A stretch of DNA of 64,000 nt from Verrucomicrobiota bacterium (lineage in GTDB: Bacteria; Verrucomicrobiota; Kiritimatiellia; CAIVKH01): the NCBI GenBank assembly GCA_024233345.1, contig JACKPT010000013.1:1-64000 (forward strand). The letters are read 5' to 3'. Below the pieces are notes generated by a model. That model searched no databases. It saw only the letters and a list, made by a program, of their open reading frames with translations, and was not told the DNA's origin. A program made the translations under genes and the position numbers. Position 1 is the first letter of the stretch, and every line of letters starts with the position of its first letter. Positions 49,794-58,979 of the stretch are shown one piece after another.

Positions 49794-51143
49794 TTACCCG
49801 GCGGCCAAGGCCAGCAGTCGGTCATAGGGATAAATCGAGCTGTCGTGTCCATCGCTCCAGGTGATCGCCACCGCGTAATTGCCCATGGGCTGCATGGCCT
49901 TGGGAAAAACCTTGTCATCGACATCTTCGGGCCGCAGTCGTGGTTCGCCGGTCATTTCGTCGACGCAGAGGGCACAGCGGCAGTTCCGGCGGACGGTGGC
50001 GGGATGGAGCAGGTGTTCCTCGCCATTTTCAAACGACAAGACCAGACCATCGCCGGGCCGGTAGCTGACCTTGGGGCGGGACTTGCCCGCGTGCTTCAGG
50101 ATGCTCACTTCCCGTACCACCAGTTCGGCAATATCCTTCAGGGAGGTCGAGGCGGGATGGGTCTGGTCCCGCACCACCAGGGGCGTTCCCGAGTCGCCAC
50201 TCTGAGACAATTCAGGGTAGATCGGCAGTTCGAAGGTGTTTTTGAATCCAAACTGCTCGACCAGTTGCCGCCGCGCGCCTTCGCCAAACACCCGGTATCG
50301 CTTGCCGTTATCGGGGCAATCAAAGTAGCTCATGTTTTCGACCACCCCGATGGTGGGGACATTGAGCTTGTCAAACATCTGGATGCCTTTGACCACATCG
50401 ACAAAGCTCAACTGTTGGGGTGTGGTCACAATCAGAGCGGCCGTGATGGGGATGATCTGGGCGAGGGTCAACTGGATATCCCCGGTGCCGGGGGGCATAT
50501 CGATGATCAGATAGTCCAGCTCGCCCCATTGAGTGGAGGTCAGCAGTTGGTTGATAATCTGCGTGACCATGGGACCACGCATGATCGCCGCCCCGCCCTG
50601 ATTGCCCGACGGTACAAAGCCAAAGGACATCAAGCGAACACCCTCATGTTGCAGCGGTTGGATCATGTTCTCGATCTGAAAGAGTTCCTTCTGTTTCGGG
50701 CTGACCATGGTCGGCAGACTGGGACCATAGACATCGGCATCAAAGATGCCCACAGACCCTCCAAGGGCCGCCATGCTGTAGGCGAGGTTGACGGCGACAG
50801 TCGACTTGCCGACCCCGCCCTTGCAACTGGAGACCGCGATGATCGCGCCAACCTTGGCGAGGCCCGGGGCCTTGGCCTGGAGGGGGTTTCTCCTGGTTTG
50901 GGCCGACAGGTTGACTTCGACCCCGGTGACCCAGGGCAGTGCCGAGACCGCCTGTTGACACTGGGTGCGAAACTGTTCCTTCACCGGGCATGCCGGCGTG
51001 GTCAGTTCCACGGTGAACGCCACCTTTCCGGCATCGGTGATGGTGATATCCTTGATGAAGTTGAGGGTGACAATATCCTTCCCGAGGTCGGGATCAATGA
51101 TGTGCTTCATGGAATCGAGCACTTGCTGTGTACGGTCGGTCAT
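49794..51143 (-). CDS. Mrp/HCF101-like iron-sulfur cluster carrier ATPase with DUF971 tail
   Basis: This is a 449-residue P-loop ATPase of the Mrp/NBP35 family that would carry [4Fe-4S] clusters. Domain order is an N-terminal MIP18/DUF59-like domain (about 5-85, QQVLDSMKHIIDPDLGKDIV), then the ATPase with the deviant Walker A SSCKGGVGKSTVAVNLA, IFDADVYGPSLPTM and DYLIIDMPPGTGDIQLTLAQ. The last domain is DUF971 (about 355-445), with NCRCALCVDEMTGEPRL. The segment ENMSYFDCPDNGKRYRVFG lacks the second Cys of the usual CPxC. This three-domain form is that of plant HCF101 and its bacterial relatives. Sulfur-cluster delivery is known for plastid HCF101 and inferred here. Confidence 0.88.
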   Translation of the reverse strand: MTDRTQQVLDSMKHIIDPDLGKDIVTLNFIKDITITDAGKVAFTVELTTPACPVKEQFRTQCQQAVSALPWVTGVEVNLSAQTRRNPLQAKAPGLAKVGAIIAVSSCKGGVGKSTVAVNLAYSMAALGGSVGIFDADVYGPSLPTMVSPKQKELFQIENMIQPLQHEGVRLMSFGFVPSGNQGGAAIMRGPMVTQIINQLLTSTQWGELDYLIIDMPPGTGDIQLTLAQIIPITAALIVTTPQQLSFVDVVKGIQMFDKLNVPTIGVVENMSYFDCPDNGKRYRVFGEGARRQLVEQFGFKNTFELPIYPELSQSGDSGTPLVVRDQTHPASTSLKDIAELVVREVSILKHAGKSRPKVSYRPGDGLVLSFENGEEHLLHPATVRRNCRCALCVDEMTGEPRLRPEDVDDKVFPKAMQPMGNYAVAITWSDGHDSSIYPYDRLLALAAG

Positions 51144-51215
51144 GGGTGATTCTCCTGGTGGTCCGGTGAAAGGGTGTGGGGAAGGCGTATCCTGTGTTTA
51201 TGGGTTGTCGGCAAG

Positions 51216-54128
51216 CTACATCGCCTTTCGGATATCCCATTGGAACTGACTGGCGTCAAAGGCGGGTTGGCCGCCGAGGGCAGCGGTGAATCCCTGGTCA
51301 AACGAGGCCGCGAGCAGCTCTCCGAATTTACGGAAATCGTCCTGCCGGGTGCCCAGGACCTCATCCCGGAGCTTCTGGCGCTGCGCATCGGTATCCCCGG
51401 CCAGGAATCGGGTCATGGCCAGGAATCCTTTGGCATCGGGAAATAGGTATCCGTCGAAGTCGCCGATGGTGCCGATCATCGCCTTGGTCAGTTCGGCATC
51501 GGTCAGGGTCAGCGACTTCAGATAGTCCGCGGTCTTGCGGTAGATGTCGATGGTGCGGTCGAGATTAGGGTCGCGATAGGAGCCGAAGCTGAACAAGCCG
51601 GACCGGTAGTCGAGTCCGCAAAAGCCGCCGTAGGCTCCGCCCTGCACCCGGACCTGATCCCAGAGCCATGATGACCGCAGGTAGCGGGTCACGACCAGCG
51701 AGGAACCGTCGATGCGCTTCTGGTGGGTGAGCAGGGGAAGGGTGTGGCTGACATACTGGACCGGCGCGGGAATGACCCAGGCCTCACTCCGGCCGGGCCG
51801 CTCACCCGGGGGCACCAGGCGGGGTACATCCAGGGAGCCCGCGGGCAGGGTGAACACCAGTTTGGCGGCGAGGGCTTCCAGTCGCGCCCGGTCTTCGGCC
51901 GCGGCGGTAAGGTTAACCACCATGCCGGTGCGCCGGAACAGGCATTCGCTCAGCGATCTCAATGTTGCTTCCACGCCTTTCCAGTTGGTGTGAAGTTCCT
52001 GGCTGAGTTTGCGGATGAACTGAAAATAAGAGAGGCCGTTCATCCGCTCATACAGCCGGTCGGAGGCGGAAAAGACTGCCTTGGATCGCATCCCGGCCAT
52101 CCGGTGTCCGGAGGGAACGATGTCGCTTTCCAGGCCGGATTTTTCCTCGAGGACAATCTGGCGGATGCGGTCCTGCAGATCGAACCGGGTGGTGGTGAAC
52201 AGGTCGCGGAAGATATTGACCAGCTCCTCCGCTTGGGCGGTCAGCGCCTTGCCCCGGAAGAAGATCCACGCGATTCCGTCCCGGTCCTGAACCACCTTGG
52301 TGGTGACATAGGTTTCCGCATCCACGCCGCCGGTGGTTCGGCCAATCCGCTGCAGGAGGGTGACATAGTCTTCGCTCTCGGTGCCTGCTTCGAGGATGGC
52401 CTGGCTCCAGATGGGAACATAGGGAATCAGCTCCTCGGGAACCCGCCCCAGATCAAAACCGAGGTCCAGATAGACGATGCCGTGCGTGGGCATGGGGTGA
52501 TACAGGAAGATGGTGCCATCGGTCTCGGTCTTTTCGGTGGGGATGGTGCGGATCGTGGGGTCGAGATCCTTCAGGGTCAGGGTGGGCAACTGGGCGAGTG
52601 CTTCCGGTGAGTCGGGCGCAGACTGGGCCAGGGTGAGGGCCTCGGCTTCGGCGGCAATCGCTTCAAGCTGCTCCGGTGTGCAGGCAGCCTTGACTTGTGC
52701 CAGCCGGGCCTGCTCCTCAGCATCCCGCTTTGCGGTGAACTCCGGGTCAGGTTTAAAGTCCAGTCGGATCCGCTGGGGATTGTCGAGCAGGTGGGTGCGG
52801 ATCAGGGTTTCGAAATAGGGTTCCCCCTTTTCGATCCTTTGCTTGATGGATCGAAGGGGGGCTTCAAATTGAAGGGGTTGCAGCGGGTCCTGGTCATAGA
52901 GCCAGGTCTGCATGGTGGCGATCATCATCGCCAACCCGCGCGGAAAGGAGCCGGTATTGCCCTCGCGGAGGTTGAATTCCGTGGTGTTGAGCGACGCCTC
53001 AATGGTTTTGCGGTCGAGACGATGCTCCACGATCTGCTGCAACGTGCTGACCACCAGATCCTCCACCGCCTGTTCATCGCCTGCCGCCACGCCGCGAAGT
53101 CCGATGGAATAGAAGGCTTGTTGGATCTGCGATTCCAGCCCCACCCCGATGGTGTCCTCTCCGAGTCCGGAATCAAGCAGGGCTTTGCGCAGCGGGTTGG
53201 CGGGGGTACCGGTCAGGATGTGGCTGAGGATCTGCAGGCCGAACAGGGTCTCGGCAGAATCCGGCTGGCCCACAAGCCAGTTCACGGCAACAAACACCCC
53301 TGACTCGTTGTCTTCTCCGGCGGGATAAAATTGCTCCACCGCATAGGGGCCCTCGAGGGGCGGTTGCCGGGCGATGGATGAATCGATGGGCTGGGCCTCG
53401 TACCCCTCAAGATAAGCGCTCATTTTACGGAGCCGTTCTTCGGGGTCATCGTCGCCATAAAAATAGATCCGGGCATTGGAGGGATGATAGTAACGCCGGT
53501 GAAAGTCGCGGAGGCCTTCCCAGGTTAAATCCGGAATCGCGGCGGGATCGCCACCGTAGTCGATGCCGTAGGTCACATCGGGAAACAGGATGCGCTGGCA
53601 GTATTCGGACAGCATCATGTCCGGTGATGCGTAGACCCCCTTCATTTCATTGAAGACCACCCCTTTGTAGGTGAGGGTGCCGGTGCCCCGATCATACTCG
53701 TGATGCCACGCCTCCTGGGCATGGGTTTCCCGGGTCAGGCGCGGGTGCAAAACTGCGTCCATGTAGATATCCACCAGGTTGTAGAAGTCCTTCAGGTGTT
53801 GGCTGGCCACCGGGTAGCAGGTCTTGTCCGGGTAGGTGAATGCGTTGAGGAAGGTCTGCAGCGAGCCCTTGAGCAGTTCCACAAATGGTTCTTTGACCGG
53901 GTACTTTTCCGATCCGCAAAGGACCGAGTGTTCGAGGATATGGGCAACGCCGGTGGAGTCCTGGGGGGGGGTGCGGAAGGTGATGCCGAATACCTTGTTC
54001 TCATCCTGGTTGGTGATCGAGAGCAATTCTGCCCCGGTCCGGTCATGCAGGTACAAACACGCGGTGGCGTCGATCTCGGGAATTGCCACCTCGCGCATCA
54101 GGGTAAAGCCATATTGGGATGTCGTCAT
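51216..54128 (-). CDS. M16C-type (PreP-like) zinc metalloprotease
   Basis: This 970-residue insulysin-family peptidase is similar to presequence protease and yeast Cym1. The inverted zinc motif HILEH is at residues 63-67 (His63, Glu66, His67), with a further Glu in the KGVVFNEMKG region. SVLCGSEKYPVKEPFVELLK and GSLQTFLNAFTYPDKTCYPV are the characteristic following segments. Four M16 domains fill the protein in two halves, forming a chamber that degrades short unstructured peptides. No signal peptide is seen, so it is cytoplasmic. ATG 54128 gives MTTSQYGFTLMREVAIPE; the extra 24 residues from 54200 look unlike the family. The 72-base gap to the Mrp-like gene downstream would allow co-transcription. 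Confidence 0.93.
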   Translation of the reverse strand: MTTSQYGFTLMREVAIPEIDATACLYLHDRTGAELLSITNQDENKVFGITFRTPPQDSTGVAHILEHSVLCGSEKYPVKEPFVELLKGSLQTFLNAFTYPDKTCYPVASQHLKDFYNLVDIYMDAVLHPRLTRETHAQEAWHHEYDRGTGTLTYKGVVFNEMKGVYASPDMMLSEYCQRILFPDVTYGIDYGGDPAAIPDLTWEGLRDFHRRYYHPSNARIYFYGDDDPEERLRKMSAYLEGYEAQPIDSSIARQPPLEGPYAVEQFYPAGEDNESGVFVAVNWLVGQPDSAETLFGLQILSHILTGTPANPLRKALLDSGLGEDTIGVGLESQIQQAFYSIGLRGVAAGDEQAVEDLVVSTLQQIVEHRLDRKTIEASLNTTEFNLREGNTGSFPRGLAMMIATMQTWLYDQDPLQPLQFEAPLRSIKQRIEKGEPYFETLIRTHLLDNPQRIRLDFKPDPEFTAKRDAEEQARLAQVKAACTPEQLEAIAAEAEALTLAQSAPDSPEALAQLPTLTLKDLDPTIRTIPTEKTETDGTIFLYHPMPTHGIVYLDLGFDLGRVPEELIPYVPIWSQAILEAGTESEDYVTLLQRIGRTTGGVDAETYVTTKVVQDRDGIAWIFFRGKALTAQAEELVNIFRDLFTTTRFDLQDRIRQIVLEEKSGLESDIVPSGHRMAGMRSKAVFSASDRLYERMNGLSYFQFIRKLSQELHTNWKGVEATLRSLSECLFRRTGMVVNLTAAAEDRARLEALAAKLVFTLPAGSLDVPRLVPPGERPGRSEAWVIPAPVQYVSHTLPLLTHQKRIDGSSLVVTRYLRSSWLWDQVRVQGGAYGGFCGLDYRSGLFSFGSYRDPNLDRTIDIYRKTADYLKSLTLTDAELTKAMIGTIGDFDGYLFPDAKGFLAMTRFLAGDTDAQRQKLRDEVLGTRQDDFRKFGELLAASFDQGFTAALGGQPAFDASQFQWDIRKAM

Positions 54129-54378
54129 GGTTGGGATCACCTTTCCAAGTGGAACGAAAGGGGAAGACCATACCATCGACCCGGCCCGCGGGCAAATCAT
54201 GAATCAGGAACCGGTTTCTTCTTTTATGTTCAGCGGTTTGATTCTGCGGTATGGTCAACTCCGTCCAGATCGCCGCGTGGCGGGGGAGCATCACGATCAC
54301 AAAACCTGATGAAATAAGATAGAGGCACGGGCAGGCGATGGCCGCCGTCAGCCTGCCGGTGTCGGGAGCATATCCACC
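54129..54378. other. 250-base divergent intergenic region
   Basis: This gap lies between the M16C peptidase (minus) and the PIG-L deacetylase (plus) and should hold both promoters. A GGAAAGG lies next to the peptidase ATG. I see no convincing paired -35/-10 boxes, hairpin terminator or RNA structure, and no open frame here looks coding. Confidence 0.45.
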
Positions 54379-55230
54379 ATGAAATTGAACCATCCCACCG
54401 CACAACTCTATGTGCCCGATGGAACCGCTGAAGAGGAGGCCCTGCGCCGGGTGACCCATCTCGGTATTGGGGCTCATCAGGACGATTTGGAATTCATGGC
54501 GTTGCATGGTATTCTTGCCTGCTTTCAACAGCAGGATACGTGGTTTGGGGGGGTGACCTGTACCAATGGCGCGGGCAGTTCGAGGATCGGACCTTATGCC
54601 GACTGTTCCGATGAGGCGATGATTCAGGTCCGCCGCGAAGAGCAGAACCTGGCGGCCCGGATCGGTCAGTACGGGTGTATGATCCACCTGGGTTATCCAA
54701 GCGCCGACATCCAGAAGCCCGGCCAAGCGGACTTTGTGGAGGACTTGATCACGATCCTGCAGGCATCCCGTCCCGGTGTGGTCTATACGCACAACCCGGC
54801 GGATAAGCACCGCTCCCACATCGCGGTGCTATCGGCGACGCTTCGAGCCCTGCGGGCCCTTCCCCCGGCAAGCCGCCCGCACCGGGTGCTGGGCTGTGAG
54901 GTCTGGCGGAATCTGGACTGGCTGCCCGACGATGCCAAGGTGGTGCTGGATGTCGGCGGACGGGACCATCTGGCCGCCGCACTGAACGGCGTGTTTGATT
55001 CCCAGATTGCCGGCGGAAAGCGCTATGACCTGGCGGTCATGGGACGTCGCCTCGCCAACGCAACCTTTCTCGACTCCCATCAGGTGGATGCCTCCGACCA
55101 GGTCTGGTTTGCCATGGATCTCACGCCCCTGGTACAGGACGACAGCATGGATGTGATCGATTATGTTCAGCACCTCATGGATCGCTTCGCTGCGGATGTT
55201 CGAGAGAAACTCGAAGCCTATTTTCCTTGA
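54379..55230 (+). CDS. PIG-L/LmbE-family deacetylase
   Basis: This 283-residue zinc-dependent N-deacetylase belongs to the PIG-L family (like MshB, BshB and LmbE). The N-terminal motif is THLGIGAHQDDLEFMALHGI; the usual AHPDDE reads AHQDDLE, with His and both Asp kept. The distal zinc His is in VYTHNPADKHRSHIAVLSAT. RREEQNLAARIGQYGCMIHL fits the family. Substrates are N-acetylglucosaminyl or similar amide compounds; low-molecular-weight thiol synthesis is one known role but is not shown here. It is divergent from the M16C gene and followed by yjbQ after 104 bases. A CGGGAG-like ribosome site precedes the start. Confidence 0.85.
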   Translation: MKLNHPTAQLYVPDGTAEEEALRRVTHLGIGAHQDDLEFMALHGILACFQQQDTWFGGVTCTNGAGSSRIGPYADCSDEAMIQVRREEQNLAARIGQYGCMIHLGYPSADIQKPGQADFVEDLITILQASRPGVVYTHNPADKHRSHIAVLSATLRALRALPPASRPHRVLGCEVWRNLDWLPDDAKVVLDVGGRDHLAAALNGVFDSQIAGGKRYDLAVMGRRLANATFLDSHQVDASDQVWFAMDLTPLVQDDSMDVIDYVQHLMDRFAADVREKLEAYFP

Positions 55231-55334
55231 ACTGATTGTGGTGCCGGGGGAGGGGGGATGCAACGGTCTTGGATTTCCGGCGGGTGGCCGCTATGCTGTC
55301 CACCGGACAGTGGTGACCAACGTGGAGGTTTGGG

Positions 55335-55751
55335 ATGAAGTCTTATCGAAAGGAATTGTGGTTTAACACGCCGACGCGCCGGGCGTTCATCAACATTACG
55401 CCCGAAGTGGAGGCCTGTGTCCGGGCGAGTGGGATGACGGAGGGGTTGGTGCTGGTGAATGCGATGCACATCAGCGCGAGCGTATTCATCAATGATGACG
55501 AGCGGGGGCTGCATCAGGATTTTGAAATGTGGCTGGAAAAGCTCGCGCCGGAGAAACCCTATGCCCAGTATGCCCATAACGGAGCCGAGGACAATGCGGA
55601 TGCCCACCTGAAACGCACGATTATGGGGCGGGAAGTGGTGGTGGCCCTTACCGGAGGCAAGCTGGATTTCGGGCCGTGGGAACAGATTTTTTATGACGAA
55701 TTCGACGGCAAGCGACGCAAACGAGCTTTGGTCAAGATCATCGGAGAGTGA
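55335..55751 (+). CDS. yjbQ: YjbQ/UPF0047 family protein (secondary thiamine-phosphate synthase-like)
   Basis: This 138-residue protein covers the whole UPF0047 fold. Conserved pieces are NITPEVEACVRASGMTEGLV, the His-containing MHISASVFINDDERGLHQDF, AHNGAEDNADAHLKRTIMGR and LDFGPWEQIFYDEFDGKRRK. Relatives can substitute weakly for thiamine phosphate synthase, but their natural reaction remains unsettled, so the enzyme name should be read with caution. The end overlaps the probable start of priA by 59 bases in another frame, suggesting coupled translation. A GGAGG-containing stretch (55324 region) lies just before the ATG. Confidence 0.93.
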   Translation: MKSYRKELWFNTPTRRAFINITPEVEACVRASGMTEGLVLVNAMHISASVFINDDERGLHQDFEMWLEKLAPEKPYAQYAHNGAEDNADAHLKRTIMGREVVVALTGGKLDFGPWEQIFYDEFDGKRRKRALVKIIGE

Positions 55752-57966
55752 TTCCGGTCCCCGCCGGGTCGCCCGGGTGATCGTTGACCTGTCGATTGAC
55801 CGGGCGTTTGACTATCTGGTGCCGGAGGCGTTGTCCGGCGATGTGATGCTGGGGTCGCGGGTCACGGTGGATCTGGGGCACGGCCGCCGCACCGGTTATG
55901 TGGTGAGGCTTCTCGACCGGTCGGATGTGCCCAGGCTGAAGCCGATCCTCGAAGTGTCACCGTCGAACCCCTACATACCAGAGGATGTCCTGTCGGTGGC
56001 AACCTGGATGGCGACCTACTATCTGGCCCCGGTGGAACGGGCGATCCGGGCGGTTTTGCCTGCGCCGGTGAGGCGTCGGACCGAGGCCTTCAAGAAGGAG
56101 CGCTGGGTGGCTCCCGCATTGGCTTCGGGCGACTGGCCGGCGGGGCTGGAGAAGAAGGCTCCCAAGCAGGCCAAGGTGCTCGCTCATCTGTGCGAGCATG
56201 GCGAGACCCGGACCACGGACCTCACCGCGATCACCGGCGCCACCGCATCGGTGATCAAGACATTGGCCGACAAGGGCTGGGTGAAGATCCGCGAGGCTGC
56301 GGCCTATCGGAATCCGTTTCGTGATCATGTGGTGTTGCCTACCCAGCCCTTGCCGCTGATGCCGCAACAGGCAGAGGCGCTTGCCCTGTGTTTTCGGGCC
56401 ATCGATACCCTGGAACCCCCGGTGGTGTTGCTGAACGGGGTGACCGGCAGCGGAAAGACGGAAGTGTATCTGCAGGCGATTGCCCATGCCCGCACCCAGG
56501 GCAAGACCGCGATTGTCCTGGTGCCGGAGATTGCCCTGACCCCGCAGACCGTCGACCGGTTTCGAAGCCGGTTCGGAGATTGTGTTGCAGTGCTTCACAG
56601 TGAATTGTCGGAAGGGGAGCGGCACGACGAGTGGCACCGGATCCGGCGGGGGGAGGCGGAGGTGGTGATCGGGGCCCGATCAGCGCTGTTTGCCCCGTTA
56701 GCCCGTCTCGGCTTGATCATTGTCGATGAGGAGCATGAGCCGACCTACAAGCAAGAGGAGCTGCCCAAATACAATGCCCGCGATGTGGCGGTGGTGCGGG
56801 GGCGGATTTCCCGGTGCCCGGTGCTGCTGGGCACGGCCACCCCCTCGCTGGAAACCTATCAGAATGTACTGCGGAAGCGTTACGCAATGGCGCGGATGCC
56901 ACACCGGGTTGACCACCGGAAAATGCCATTGATGCGGATCGTCGATATGCGGACAGAAGCGGATAAGGAGGGCAAGCTGCATATCTTTTCCCGGGACCTG
57001 ATCGATGCCATCGAGCAGCGACTGACCCTGCACGAACAGACCATTCTCTTTTTGAACCGTCGCGGATACTCCTCGTCACTGATCTGCATGAAGTGCGGGC
57101 ATGTTTGTGAATGTCCCGAATGCAGTATTTCGATGACCTACCACAAGACCACGGAAAAGTTGCTGTGCCATCTGTGCGGCCACGAAGAGCGGGTGCCTGC
57201 GGCTTGCCCATCCTGCCGGGACCCCGCCTTCAAATTTACCGGCGTTGGCACCCAGCGGATCGAGGAAATCACCCGGAAGCTGTTCAGTCGGGCTACGGTG
57301 GTGCGGATGGATTCCGACACCATGACCCGTAAGGATGCCTATCGCACCGTGCTGGGGGACTTTCGTTCCGGGAAAATTGATATTCTGATCGGGACCCAGA
57401 TGATTGCCAAGGGACTGCATTTTCCCAATGTGACATTGGTGGGGGTGATGTTTGCCGATCTCAGTTTGCACATGCCGGACTTTCGGGCGGCGGAGCGGAC
57501 CTACCAGCTTCTGACCCAGGTTGCGGGCCGGGCCGGGCGGGGGGATGTCGTGGGCGAGGTGATCGTGCAGACCTTTTCCCCACAGCACTGGGCGATCCAG
57601 TCCGCCCGCCGGTTGGATTATGAGACCTTTGCCGATCAGGAACTGGCGTTTCGCGAAGAGTTGATGTACCCGCCCCATGCGCATCTGGTCTGCATCACCG
57701 CAAAGGGCAAGTCGGAAAGACGGGTCTCCTGGTGTTTGCAGCAATTTGCCGATCAGCTCCAACCCCGGCTTGGCAAAGGGGTGATTTTATCCGGACCGGC
57801 GCCCGCCCCGTTGGCAAGGATCAAGGGCCACTTCCGGTTTCAGCTCGTGATGCGCGCGGCCCAGACCCGCGAGATCACCGGGCCGCTCAAGACCTTGCTC
57901 TTCAACTATCCCTGGCCACCCGACGTGCAGGTCGCCACCGATGTGGATGCGGTGTCGATGGGGTAG
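55693..57966 (+). CDS. priA: primosomal protein N' / replication restart helicase PriA
   Basis: PriA recognises stalled forks, unwinds DNA 3'-5' and reloads the replicative helicase. The 757-residue protein shows the 3'-DNA-binding domain (VIVDLSIDRAFDYLVPEALS), Walker A LLNGVTGSGKTEVYLQAI, DEEH-type motif II VDEEHEPTYKQEELPKYNAR and FLNRRGYSSSLICMKCGH. Eight zinc-binding Cys follow (CMKCGHVCECPECS, CHLCGHEERVPAACPSC). GTQMIAKGLHFPNVTLVG and QVAGRAGRGDVVGEV are the last helicase motifs. The start at ATG 55693 lies in yjbQ. A GTG at 55777 would fit the family N-terminus equally well. Confidence 0.95.
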   Translation: MTNSTASDANELWSRSSESDSGPRRVARVIVDLSIDRAFDYLVPEALSGDVMLGSRVTVDLGHGRRTGYVVRLLDRSDVPRLKPILEVSPSNPYIPEDVLSVATWMATYYLAPVERAIRAVLPAPVRRRTEAFKKERWVAPALASGDWPAGLEKKAPKQAKVLAHLCEHGETRTTDLTAITGATASVIKTLADKGWVKIREAAAYRNPFRDHVVLPTQPLPLMPQQAEALALCFRAIDTLEPPVVLLNGVTGSGKTEVYLQAIAHARTQGKTAIVLVPEIALTPQTVDRFRSRFGDCVAVLHSELSEGERHDEWHRIRRGEAEVVIGARSALFAPLARLGLIIVDEEHEPTYKQEELPKYNARDVAVVRGRISRCPVLLGTATPSLETYQNVLRKRYAMARMPHRVDHRKMPLMRIVDMRTEADKEGKLHIFSRDLIDAIEQRLTLHEQTILFLNRRGYSSSLICMKCGHVCECPECSISMTYHKTTEKLLCHLCGHEERVPAACPSCRDPAFKFTGVGTQRIEEITRKLFSRATVVRMDSDTMTRKDAYRTVLGDFRSGKIDILIGTQMIAKGLHFPNVTLVGVMFADLSLHMPDFRAAERTYQLLTQVAGRAGRGDVVGEVIVQTFSPQHWAIQSARRLDYETFADQELAFREELMYPPHAHLVCITAKGKSERRVSWCLQQFADQLQPRLGKGVILSGPAPAPLARIKGHFRFQLVMRAAQTREITGPLKTLLFNYPWPPDVQVATDVDAVSMG

Positions 57967-57972
57967 GAGCAT

Positions 57973-57991
57973 GGCCCGGGCAATCCGGGCC
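57973..57991. terminator. palindrome between convergent priA and the SirB1-like gene
   Basis: A perfect seven-pair hairpin (GGCCCGG, loop GCAAT, CCGGGCC) sits seven bases after the priA stop. A third GGGCC-type arm follows at 57997. There is no T-tract on either strand, so it is at best a partial, bidirectional terminator. Confidence 0.35.
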
Positions 57992-58033
57992 TGATCGGGC
58001 CATCCTGCGGCTTGCTTCTGGGTTGCCGGCACT

Positions 58034-58876
58034 TCAGGGCTGGCGCGGCCGGATCAGGGCTTCGCGGGTGGCTTCAAGCATGTGCATCATGAAGTCGGCC
58101 TGATCCTCATGGCCGCGTTTACGGAAGGCCTGGACCAGGTTGCGGAGCATGCGCTCAAGAATGACCTTGGCGGTGGCCTCGCTGCGCAGGCTCTCCCGGA
58201 CCGCTTCGCCATGGGCATGAATCAGATCCACCTCGGAGAGAAATTTGCCCCGGTCGAAGCAGTCGATGAACAGCCGATCCCGGCCGTGCCCGCTACGGGC
58301 CAGGAAATGGCCGGGAAAGTTGCAGCCCTGGATGGCGAGGCCGACCCGTTTGCCCACCAGCATGAGCAGGCAGGTCAGGCTCAGGGGAATGCCGCGCCTG
58401 GTTTGGAGGACATGCACCAGGTTGCTGTTCTCGGGGCTGTAGTAATCGATGTGGGCGCCGCGAAAGGCTTTCTGGTGGAACAGGAAGCCCGAAAGGGTGC
58501 GGACATTGATGGCATCGGCCTGTTCCCGGTATTCCCCGGCCAGGCGATCGAGCAGGGGGGCCAGCCGGGGTTGACCGGAGTCGGGCTCGAGGTACTCCGC
58601 CATCAGTTGATAGGCCGTTTCAAGCTGGTCATAGAGATCGTCCAGCCCATACCAGGCGGACCATTGTTCCTCGAACCGTTGCCGCCGGATGGGCAGAAGC
58701 AGTTGCCGGATCTGTTCGCGCTGATCCGGTGATGGAGGAGGGTTCAGGCCCTTGAGCACCTCATCGAGGGTGTCTCCGAAGCCAAGCAGTTCGGCGCGGA
58801 CCGCATCGCGGACCACCGGCGTGTCGTCATCGAGAAGTTCGAGGACATACGGCAAATTTTTGACATTCCCATTCAT
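58034..58876 (-). CDS. SirB1/transglutaminase-like family protein (UPF0162)
   Basis: This is a 280-residue protein of the SirB1 group. The central part has the family block of a transglutaminase-like fold: NVRTLSGFLFHQKAFRGAHI, SNLVHVLQTRRGIPLSLTCL, GLAIQGCNFPGHFLARSGHG and IDCFDRGKFLSEVD. It lacks an obvious Cys-His-Asp triad in the standard spacing, so enzymatic activity is uncertain. The N-terminal 90 residues are helical and acidic, and the C-terminus carries a helical region (LERMLRNLVQAFRKRGHEDQ) like a tetratricopeptide unit. E. coli relatives sit near peptide-chain release genes. Here the gene is convergent with priA and divergent from a YlbF-type gene, so no function follows from context. 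Confidence 0.83.
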   Translation of the reverse strand: MNGNVKNLPYVLELLDDDTPVVRDAVRAELLGFGDTLDEVLKGLNPPPSPDQREQIRQLLLPIRRQRFEEQWSAWYGLDDLYDQLETAYQLMAEYLEPDSGQPRLAPLLDRLAGEYREQADAINVRTLSGFLFHQKAFRGAHIDYYSPENSNLVHVLQTRRGIPLSLTCLLMLVGKRVGLAIQGCNFPGHFLARSGHGRDRLFIDCFDRGKFLSEVDLIHAHGEAVRESLRSEATAKVILERMLRNLVQAFRKRGHEDQADFMMHMLEATREALIRPRQP

Positions 58877-58979
58877 CGTGGTAAAACCCCATTGCGTAAG
58901 ACCGACCGGGGGAGGTCGTCAAGGGGAATCCACTTGCGTGATGTGTGGCGGTGTGCCACGGAAAGAGTTGAGGGAGAGA

